From positions 5,798,413 to 5,862,412 of the forward strand of contig NC_049983.1 in the NCBI RefSeq assembly GCF_000003815.2: a DNA stretch of 64,000 bases, in the 5' to 3' direction. Source of the stretch: Branchiostoma floridae (lineage: Eukaryota; Chordata; Leptocardii; Amphioxiformes; Branchiostomatidae). The notes beneath the pieces are model-generated. The model was not told the DNA's origin. It was given only the letters and a program-made list of their open reading frames with translations, and searched no databases. This document shows positions 56,601 through 64,000 of this stretch, piece by piece (position 1 is the first letter of the stretch; each line of letters begins with the position of its first letter). Both the position numbers and the translations under genes were made by a program.

Positions 56601-58963
56601 ATTATGTAAATCGCGATCTACTTAATATAATTACTTTGGGATTCTTATCATGGAGAGAAGCACATCCCTTACAAAAGTGGTGTGCAGTGCAATATGACAC
56701 TGGCACCATTGTCACCCTAGTCCAGCACTAATGTGTGGACCATTAATCATCATTTATCATTCAAGCCCTTCAGACAGAAGCAGAAGCCTGATCTCCTTTC
56801 CCTGACAAGGGCCAGTCACACCAAATTGTGCCAAATTTAGATACAGATACAGATACAGATACAGTGTGCCCTTATTGATAGTAAACTATGTATAAATATT
56901 ACATATTGATGTACAGTACTTACTTTTCCTGGTCCTGTTCTTCTTCATCCTTTTTGCTGAAGAGTTCAGAAAAAAATGTGAAAAGGTATTATAATCATTA
57001 ATAATTGAAAAAAATACAAGAAAAACGACAAATGCTTTTCTGGCACTATTAAAAACATTTAATTACATCATCATCATCCAGGCGTGCTGGTTGCACGGAT
57101 CATTTAATTACAGAATGACTATTCGATTATGTTTTTGTTAATTGATGAAAATAATTTCAAACACTTGATTTTCCAGCAACTGTAATTTATAACCACTCCA
57201 TTTTTACCCCCTCAAGAAAGAACAATTGTGCTAATTGAACTATGATGTTGACCATATATTTTGTTTCCATGTTTTGACAAAAAGAAAACGTCTCTCACCT
57301 GAAAAATCGCCCAGCAAGGGCTCGCGGCCCCACCCACTTTCGTTGCAAAGGATCTATGAGGATTGGCTGAATAAGAAAATGGAATGTTAATAAGAAAACA
57401 AGAAACAGCATCAAAACAAAACAAACGAAATGAGACCATTCAGTTTCCTTGAAAGGGTCATTCCACTCCAGAAGGGGGTGGTGTTTTCCAATAGATAATG
57501 TGTCAATGAATACATAATCAGCCGAATTTTGTGGAATTCACCTTTGGATAAATTACGCGATGTGTGTTTTGTAAAACAATATGACACTCACTAAACCCAT
57601 GCGGACCCTACCAATGCATTCCCTATACGTGTAGACAGTTCCTTTATCGTGAATAATTTCTGCATAAATGCTAAGCACACCAAGAAGTTCAATTGTTTAC
57701 AAGATATCAAAGAACACATAACAAGATGTATATTTCTTAGCGCCCCTGAAATTAGCTTTGTAACCTTACCTAAAAATTTTGCATTGTATTCAACCATAGA
57801 ATTAATTCAATTAGCGGGTACTTGGGGAGTTTAGTAGAAGACTGAATGCTTTTGAGGCACGTGGAGCAACTGGGTACTTTATCGTATGATGTGAAGTAGT
57901 ATGTATTTATTAATTCCTAAGATGTATATCTATCGGCAAATAACACTCCCATGTGGAGTGGAATGCCCCTTTAAGTTGGTTATTGGACATATGATTTTTT
58001 TTTAATCATAAAAATGTATCTAGAGCTCATGATGAATACAGAGGGAAGGGAAGAAAACTTATCAAATTTTGTTCCTATATTCACTTCCATGTTAATATTC
58101 AAGTTCAGCATATTATTTTCAAAATCTGACAACAACAAAAATTGCACCGGCATGACTCAAGTATACATAAATTAAGCGAGAGGAAGTCGAATGTCCTAGA
58201 ATAGATTAGACGCATATTTGCATATATTATTTATAGATGTGTATGATTGTTTCCATTGTTACCTATATATGATCCTTACCATGTGTGACCTGTACTTAGC
58301 CCAGTGGGGCAAAAATGTGCAATAAAGGTCTTCATTCATTAATCATTTGTTCGCATAGCTCTTACGAGGTAAATTTTTGAATTAGGCCACATCATGTAAC
58401 TAAAAAATGATATTTTCTGAAAATTCTTTTCTTGCAGTAAAACTTTTTTTTTTCAAATAGTGAATTTCAATTTCTAAATTGCATTAAGATTATTCAATGA
58501 ATGTTTTCTTTCAACGGACTACAAAAATAAAGTGCACTTCTAGTAGATTTTACCTGCAACACTGAATCGAAGAAGTATGGAACATACTGAAATTGTTCAG
58601 GAACCATCATTTTATACTTAATAGGTATAAACAACAGTCAATGCAGCTAATAACAATCCACAATCCATAGCTATACCATAGGGTATTCATGTATAAAACC
58701 TAGTACATAGTGCAGGTTATATATAGCTGCAGATAGACACCAGACCCAGCATCAATTTTACCTGTACTATCCGGCATATGCAGGTGGTATTTCGAGCCCT
58801 TCAAATTACAGAAACAACACGGTACAATTCATCGTGGTGTTAAAACTCTAACGTTATTTACAGGATTAAAAAAACACAGAAAACCTACCGTGATCTTGTT
58901 CCCAACCTCTAAGTCGTCAAGCATTTTCTTCTTCGTCTTCCAGTCGAACTTTGTAGTCGCCAT
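44898..58963 (-). CDS. Coiled-coil / 28-residue-repeat protein gene, copy 2 (15 exons, complete)
   Basis: I do not recognise this gene. Exons: 58,963-58,889, 57,366-57,299, 56,956-56,924, 56,440-56,383, 55,491-55,451, 54,881-54,837, 54,239-54,192, 53,711-53,679, 53,021-52,986, 52,417-52,346 (duplicated at 51,650-51,579), 50,983-50,906, 50,146-50,075, 48,194-48,134, 47,903-47,865, 47,635-44,898. Exons 1-14 encode 253 residues: MATTKFDWKTKKKMLDDLE, then KITPILIDPLQRKWVGPRA, then charged heptad-like stretches (TINSLKKGTAEDDL, LQEQTKDHKQWNEILR, LAQKEEEISRLSTNVALLE, IRELEKRFAEQAEN, ISLKDEELLALKTRVAVLE). The terminal exon adds the 28-residue repeats and a unique C-terminus. All junctions are GT-AG and phase-consistent; the exon 12 donor (GTCTAG) is the weakest. 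The same model holds in copy 1. One base is missing inside the array near 46,038. A structural or scaffold role is a guess. Confidence 0.8.
45669..47630 (-). repeat. 84-bp coding minisatellite, copy 2 (about 23 units)
   Basis: Units differ at few positions (gtgtgggcagagc versus gtgtggggagagc; gcgggtgcagg versus gcggctgcagg; gcttgg versus gctcgg). The minus strand encodes LLLNGCPLLLDDD + QHNQAKEEPAPALPT. Neighbouring units are almost identical, which suggests ongoing homogenisation. The plus-strand reading (Ser/Arg/Trp-rich, 531 codons) is an antisense shadow. Confidence 0.93.
48430..49231. mobile_element. Foldback element, copy 2, truncated by an assembly gap
   Basis: The left arm (about 48,489-48,710) matches 1,396-1,612, with a 14-bp insertion near 48,545. 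The gap of 465 Ns (48,767-49,231) covers the loop and right arm seen in copy 1 at about 1,665-2,298. A long inverted repeat is a likely cause of the failed assembly. Confidence 0.7.
48767..49231. other. Assembly gap (465 Ns)
   Basis: A run of n. The frames of X residues across it are meaningless. Confidence 1.
50243..50458. mobile_element. MITE-like element (TACTGTAAATGCA ends), copy 2
   Basis: Counterpart of 3,292-3,507, nearly identical in length and sequence. Confidence 0.7.
51431..52864. repeat. 0.67-kb block duplicated on both sides of a 100-N gap, including exon 10
   Basis: 51,431-52,097 and 52,198-52,864 both start tggtacccacccctagttat and stay nearly identical through exon 10 (51,579-51,650 and 52,346-52,417) and the gtga microsatellite. 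Copy 1 has this block once. The join is exactly 100 Ns (52,098-52,197). A false duplication from unmerged haplotypes or overlapping contigs is the simplest reading. If real, exon 10 (72 bp, symmetric) would be duplicated in frame. Confidence 0.85.
52098..52197. other. Assembly gap (100 Ns, unknown size convention)
   Basis: A run of exactly 100 n. Confidence 1.
52663..52956. repeat. (GTGA)n / (CTGA)n microsatellite, copy 2
   Basis: Counterpart of 4,945-5,251. A second instance starts at about 51,896 and runs into the gap at 52,098. Confidence 0.9.
53349..53579. mobile_element. Short inverted-repeat element, copy 2 (counterpart of 5,634-5,840)
   Basis: Same termini. It has an extra interior segment (gtgtcaaacttcacatgaca, 53,426-53,445) that copy 1 lacks. 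Confidence 0.65.
53767..53978. mobile_element. MITE-like element (TACTGTAAATGCA ends), copy 2
   Basis: Counterpart of 6,028-6,239. Confidence 0.7.
56047..56261. mobile_element. Short inverted-repeat element at the empty site of the hAT-like insertion
   Basis: Counterpart of 9,936-10,150. It is preceded directly by the single acatttaa that flanks the insertion in copy 1. Confidence 0.6.
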
Positions 58964-59040
58964 TGTTTGACTTCTTCTCATGAAATAGATGACTGTAACG
59001 CCTACAGATGTCATTAAAAGTCAATGAAAACGGTCTTTAG

Positions 59041-59050
59041 CATTTATAAT
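59041..59050 (-). promoter_or_regulatory. Possible TATA box of the coiled-coil gene, copy 2
   Basis: Minus strand ATTATAAATG about 80 bases upstream of ATG 58,963; the same word and spacing occur in copy 1. Confidence 0.25.
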
Positions 59051-59069
59051 TAGTTTATGAATCTTCTGA

Positions 59070-61846
59070 TGTTTTAGAAAGAAATACATAGTTGTATATC
59101 ATAGCTGCCGCTTAAGAAAATATTATGTCTTTGTCCTTGATAACCTTGGTGACTTTGACCTTGTTCTATCCAGCCTCCGTAAAAACAGAAACTTTTCAAC
59201 AACAAAAACAACAACTTTTCCGGTGCAATTCACACAAAAACTCCCGTTTTACATCTCCCCAATGCCCGTCTCTGTGTTAAGAAAAAGTATACGTAAAATC
59301 TGACTATGACTTTGAGATTTTTCATGAATATTTTGCTGTATTTGAGCCTACAAACGATGAGAGTAAAAAATCCCCACCTGCTTTTCACACGGGCTAGCTG
59401 TCATCAAAATGTAAATAGAACCCGTTTCCATGGCATCGGGAACAAACATGGCGGGTCGAACGCTTAGGAGGAATGAACTTGAAAATCACTCGTTGAACTT
59501 GCAAAAATTGTGCTCAAACTGCATAGTTTCTAGACGCCTTGATCCACATTGATGCGTTCTTCTTGTTTCTAACTATATCTTTGAAAAAAATATCCTATTC
59601 CAACTGATCAAATAACATTTAAGATGTGTTTTGGTGCCTTTTTTGTCCCGGTCATTCCTGTATGGCTTACGGCGGATGAGTACAGTTGTGGCAACCAGGT
59701 TGCGGACGGGACTAACTGTTGTAAAAAATGAAGCGGATCGTGTAGAAAATTCGGCCCAAGATGTACTCAATATCCCATATCTGTCTTGTAGTAATGGCCT
59801 AATTTACTTCATCACTGACAACAGGCGCTATAATTCCCTCGATTAATGCCAGCAGTTCGGTACTATTTTATGTCGCGGATGAATGTATAAAACGCATCCC
59901 TGTAAACTACTCCAGGGCCACAGCAAGTAGATTTTATGGATGACATCCTCTGCAGACTGAAAAAAAGTGAGATAGGTCGAAAAAAAATAAGATGGGTAAA
60001 AAATATACGCAATAAAAATGGTAAAAAAAAAACAATTGAAGCAATGAAACAAGGCATCACAGCCAAAAATTCATTCCTGTATTCAAGACGTGATCTAGTG
60101 TAGTAAAAGTGACAGTCATGGCTACCTGACTAGTTTTACCTCCACAAGTACAATTATTAGCCTACAACACAACATATTTGCCCATTTGGACGCTTTCTCG
60201 TCATGTTGAAGATCTCCGCTTTTTCTGAAAGCAGGCGAAAATTAACGCGCGCGCTGATGTCATCCATAAAATTTGCCTAGCAAGTTGTTAGTAACCTACA
60301 GGGATTTTTACGTCAGACCGATTTTGTTGAAACTGCTCCTTACAGACAGCGAGAGATTGTGTAAACACGGGCTACTGCGGCCTTATGTTGGACGCAGGGG
60401 CATTATAGATTTGATTATGCCCGCAGCTGACGGATGGAGGAAGGATATGCTAATTAAGTAATACAATCCGCCATGCTTTAAACACGTGGACACCAAACAA
60501 ACTTCATTCTGCAACGGCTTGAGTTGAACCAACACCTTACTTTACAGTCGTTAACGCGATTTAAGTGTGCCCAAGTTTTTCTCCAATTCTTGTTGTGTGG
60601 ATTTTTTCAGTGGCTCCAGTTGCGGTAAGTGATCTATATAGCCCAGTGTTTTTGGCATCACGATAGATTAGGAATAAAGAAGTCAATTGACCTAGGAGTG
60701 AACTGACCGGCCGCTAGCCTAAAAGATTGACTGAAAATCCTTGGCAACTTATTTGTTTCTTGTTGGCCAAATTATTTTTTTTTTAATCTCAGACCTATCT
60801 ATGTCTATTTGATCGTAAACCCTCTTGGCATTTTCACGTATGGCTATGACCTGTCATGAGTTATCTGATTAATCGTTACTATGTATTTATGTATGGAAGG
60901 GTTCATTTTAGCACCTGGAGTCCACGTCTAGCGAAGAAATAGACGTAAAGCAAGGACATCAACAACAACAACAAGAACTGATTATGTGATATCATACGTA
61001 GACGTGAAGAGACCTGAGCTCTTAGACCTTGTGAGAATTTGGTCATGTGCCACCGACTGTGCCCCACTATCAACGGACAGGAACAGACTAGCATATCCGA
61101 ACTTGCCTCAGCTGATTTCTAAACGGTACCATCGTGCGATTTTTTACCAGTATCTTTATGAGAATTTTACCAACACTTTGACATAAATCACCACTGCGTA
61201 CCAGCGTGAGAAACCAATCTATTTTGTCGTAAATTGCAAAACAGCATTTTCTCAGGAGTCTGCGTCAGCTGAGCGAAGTTAACGGTTGGAAAAATTACCC
61301 CTTGGATCTGATCCTAAATCTGACCCGTCAAATGATGATTATCCATTCCTTTCGTATACGTTACCCTGTGAGAAACCAATGTTTATTCATGATTTTGACG
61401 GCAAGCCTTTCATGCAAGTATTATTATAGTAGAGCCAAATAAGTCAGATTGGAATCATTACGACACAATGTATGGCGTTACTGAAAAATTGACACACGAA
61501 TGACTCTGAAGCCAGTCAGTAGGTTTTATGACTGAAACATTATGTGCTTAAAAACTCTCTTTCCTTATGTGTAAGTCAGAAAACGGACATGTAACGTTAC
61601 TGTCAATTCCGTCACAACCGCTATGATGTAACGGTACAACTTTACTGCTAGCGTAGAAATAAAATGACGGCGTACGTTCAATTTCGCCCATTCAGCCGTA
61701 GATCCTGGCACTTATGCAACGGTTCTTCACACTTATGCTCGTCTTGTGCCATGAACACGTGTGATTATTGTGTACAAATCTGCAGATGAACGCTACAGTG
61801 TTGAAATGTTGCCTTTCTAGTCTCTTGTTGTTTTTGTCCTCATTAG
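59070..61846. other. Intergenic of copy 2, no firm gene
   Basis: Small plus-strand frames at 59,431 (MASGTNMAGRTLRRNELENH, 39 codons) and 59,631-59,846 (71 codons, MSTVVATRLRTGLTVVKNEA) have counterparts in copy 1, but the second is broken there. A tggatgacat-type repeat lies at 59,930-60,250. I would not annotate genes here without transcripts. Confidence 0.3.
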
Positions 61847-62677
61847 GTGGACTCCCACAACTACCACCTGTTGTGCGCCGAGTGTTATACCCACATGTGG
61901 TGTGGCTGTGCAGCTGTCAATGTGCTGGGCAGACCCTTTGTGAACAAGTCTGACACGTGCGGATTGTTCCTGTGAGTATATCGTCTACTTAGACATGGAG
62001 GCAGCTGTCATTCATTCATTCACCCACTCATTTATTCATTCATTCGTTTTTTCATTCAACAGCATCCAACGCCAAAATAATCTTTGGAAGCTGCTAAGCA
62101 CAACTAATCTTTGTGACGTTTGTACAAAATACAATATTCTGATATTCGTAGAATACAATTTAAAAAATCATAAAGGTAATACTTGACTAATAGGTAGGAA
62201 TTAAAAACGATGAGTTGCTCCTTCCTTAGATTGGTATCATTTAAGAAATTGTGCGTAGATTTAACAGTGCTTCCTTAAATCGGCTCAGTTTACATGTACT
62301 TGTTACTTAACATTATCTTTACTCGAGTCTAATGTCCCTACTTTAAACCATCTAAAAATGAAATTTCTCCCTTTACGTGAAGATAGAAAATGCAACATGT
62401 CGTTTTTCAACATGAATAATTTGAAACAATGTGATTTCAGGTACCACAAGAAACCTCAACATCAAGTGCAGAAGGCAAGAAGAAGAAGAGGAAGAAGCGA
62501 AGAGGAAAAAAATCGGAGTGGCACAAAGACAAAGAGGACATGAGACAGACAGGCAATGGACAGGCTGTGACTTTACCAGACGTGGCGGTATTAGTGGACG
62601 ACACAAGTGACATTGCGACTGACAGTATTGTGGACAACTCACGAAAAACAGAACTCATGAATGTTACAGCACTGTAG
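61847..62677 (+). pseudogene. Cys-rich / Thr-Asp-repeat gene family, member C
   Basis: The exon at 61,847-61,971 (acceptor cctcattag, donor ttcct|gtgagt) encodes NYHLLCAECYTHMWC, then GRPFVNKSD. A 12-base stretch in the middle, including one Cys pair, is missing and 2 bases are gained near the end, so it is 125 bp and leaves the frame. The exon at 62,441-62,677 (acceptor gtgatttcag) is open in the family frame: VPQETSTSSAEGKKKKRKK, SEWHKDKEDMRQTGNGQAV, VLVDDTSDIATDSIVD, ending at TAG. Exons 2 and 3 do not join in frame, and no first exon is visible. It has only one Thr/Asp unit, compared with about eight in member B. Confidence 0.6.
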
Positions 62678-62689
62678 ACGATTCAAACT

Positions 62690-62875
62690 GATTACACGTG
62701 ACATTACCGTAGACGACACGGACAATACTGAAGAGTGAAGACACATGCGACATTACCGTAGAAGACACGGACAAAACTGAAGACACATGTGACATATCTG
62801 TAGACGACACGGACAAAACTGAAGACACATGTGACATTACCGTAGACGACACGGACAAAACTGAAGACACATGTG
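62690..62875. repeat. Short tandem repeat after member C, about 54 bp period
   Basis: Units of acatgtgacattaccgtaga and cgacacggacaaaactgaag repeat about three and a half times. They are probably derived from the family's Thr/Asp-coding repeat (the words gacgac and gtagacgaca are shared). Confidence 0.7.
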
Positions 62876-62879
62876 TATG

Positions 62880-63230
62880 GGCTATGAAGAGACAGGTGTG
62901 TTTAGTTGTGTTTGTGTTCAGTACCAAGGACAGGTATGCTCGATTTTGTGTTTGGTGTTTAGCGGCGCCAGGGACACGTTTTTTATACCTGTGTGTGGAT
63001 GGTGTTTACCTATGTGTGACAGGTATATTTGTCTTACGGCAACTTACGTAGACAATGAATGAATGCAGGAGTCAAGTATATACCTATATGTGGCGACCGT
63101 AAGAAAGAAAAGCCTGCAACAGTCAATACGGCTATCAAACATGGTTCGCAAGATTTATTTGATGTTGCCCTCCCCACTCTCCAACTGGTGCGACCCTAGT
63201 ATCGATCCAATTCTACTCCTAATTTGACCA
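62880..63230. repeat. 3' module related to 16,860-17,130 and 39,905-40,260
   Basis: gagacaggtgtgtttagttg, tgaatgcaggagtca, gcgaccgtaag and gttgccctccccactctc are shared in order. Confidence 0.55.
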
Positions 63231-63312
63231 ATGTAACCGAGAAGTAATACAATGAGATCCACAAAGTTACCTAAGTATTAGAATTGGTAACAACTGCCGA
63301 GTTATATATTTA

Positions 63313-63465
63313 AGGGTTAATGACCCGCCTGTTCCTAGGTGTACATGGTGTCATAATGCCTGTGCATTTGCTATAACCACCTCATAAAACCACCTCGTTC
63401 GCAAAGAAAGGACCAGATGTTATAACACCATATACACCGAGGAACAGCGGGTCATTAACGTTATT
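63313..63465. mobile_element. MITE-like inverted repeat, about 150 bp
   Basis: The left arm gggttaatgacccgcctgtt with cctaggtgtacatggtgtca pairs with the right arm (tgttataacaccatatacac, cgaggaacagcgggtcatta). The arms are about 45 bp with several mismatches. No coding capacity. Confidence 0.65.
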
Positions 63466-63794
63466 ATCATATAGCCTACCCAAACTTGCAAACTCCTGTA
63501 TGACGCATAGATCCCTTGGTACTATACGTCTGAATTCCTTTGTTGAATTTCTGAAAATTCACATTTGTTCTTTGGTACATACATTTGTAAGGAGATTACA
63601 GATTGCATTTTGAAACAAAATTTCCACTGAAGATATTCGAAACATTACAGTCTTTGACTTTTTCGAGCAAAACTCACTATCAATGTTAACAGAAGGATCC
63701 ATTCCCCCCTTACAGTCTGTACTTATTCCCTCTGCTCTGGTATATGTTTTGCCCCTTTTGATTGGCCAATGTCTCCATATCCCTTACTTTCCTG

Positions 63795-63910
63795 TGTATC
63801 GGTCCTTCTGATTGGTCAAAATTTGCATCGACACAATTTGGTGTCGATTTGCATCGACACCACCAACTGGTGTCGATACTAATTCTGACCAATCAGAAGG
63901 ACCGACACAC
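63795..63910. mobile_element. Foldback hairpin, about 115 bp
   Basis: tgtgtatcggtccttctgat and ggtcaaaatttgcatcgaca pair with the inverted gtgtcgatactaattctgac and caatcagaaggaccgacaca. The loop region repeats the 'tgcatcgacac' word. It is isolated near the window end. Confidence 0.7.
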
Positions 63911-64000
63911 ACAAGGCTGGTCGGAATCTATGTGTTACGGTGTCATAAAGCCCCCTTTACAAATCAAGAATTTAGCTCGGCCGAGTGTTAGCCAGCTCCA

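Larger units (their letters stand above)
45640..63060. repeat. Segmental duplication, copy 2
   Basis: It is the counterpart of 1-17,100. The offset is 47,093 at the terminal-exon acceptor and 46,131 at exon 1. The change reflects the 1.64-kb insertion in copy 1, the 767-bp repeat around the 100-N gap here, and smaller indels. Confidence 0.9.

Noticed and set aside
59631-59846. 71-codon frame MSTVVATRLRTGLTVV...
   Set aside because: The copy 1 counterpart is frame-broken and no family is recognised.

Overview
The window is eukaryotic, intron-rich and repeat-rich. Spliced genes with GT-AG introns, a YR retrotransposon of Ngaro/PAT type, a CR1/L2-like LINE, Penelope remnants and many short inverted-repeat elements point to an invertebrate animal. 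The recurrent TAACGTTA-type words, the STK35/PDIK1L-like kinase and the repeat styles make an amphioxus (Branchiostoma) my best guess. This is inference; no ribosomal or mitochondrial marker is present.

Layout. Positions 1-17,100 and about 45,640-63,060 are two copies of one segmental duplication, offset by about 46-47 kb and only a few percent diverged. Each copy carries, on the minus strand, a 15-exon gene that ORF scanning misses. It starts at 12,832 (copy 1, running off the left edge) and at 58,963 (copy 2, stop at 44,898). It encodes a charged coiled-coil N-terminus made of 33-78 bp exons, then one 2.7 kb terminal exon holding an 84-bp coding minisatellite (28-residue repeat), then a unique C-terminus of about 240 residues. 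Copy 1 has a nonsense codon in exon 13. Copy 2 has a one-base deletion inside the array. On the plus strand beyond each copy lies a member of a second unrecognised family, with a small Cys-rich exon followed by a Lys-rich and Thr/Asp-repeat exon. The best member is at 19,446-23,086; the members at 15.7-16.8 kb and 61.8-62.7 kb are frame-broken.

Between the two copies lie: a 5,047-bp tyrosine-recombinase retrotransposon (24,831-29,877, minus strand) with split direct repeats that look identical and an apparent gag-UGA-CUA-pol readthrough junction; a four-exon STK35/PDIK1L-like kinase gene on the minus strand (38,921 to 30,185) with a LINE in its first intron, a one-base frame break in the glycine loop and HLD in place of HRD; a 163-bp tandem repeat block; an inverted pair of Penelope GIY-YIG fragments; and partial copies of the repeats seen at 17-20 kb.

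Assembly caveats: N-gaps at 48,767-49,231 and 52,098-52,197. The second (100 Ns) is flanked by near-identical 0.67-kb blocks and is probably a false duplication. All functional statements rest on reading splice signals, frames and family motifs by eye; no search or alignment program was run.
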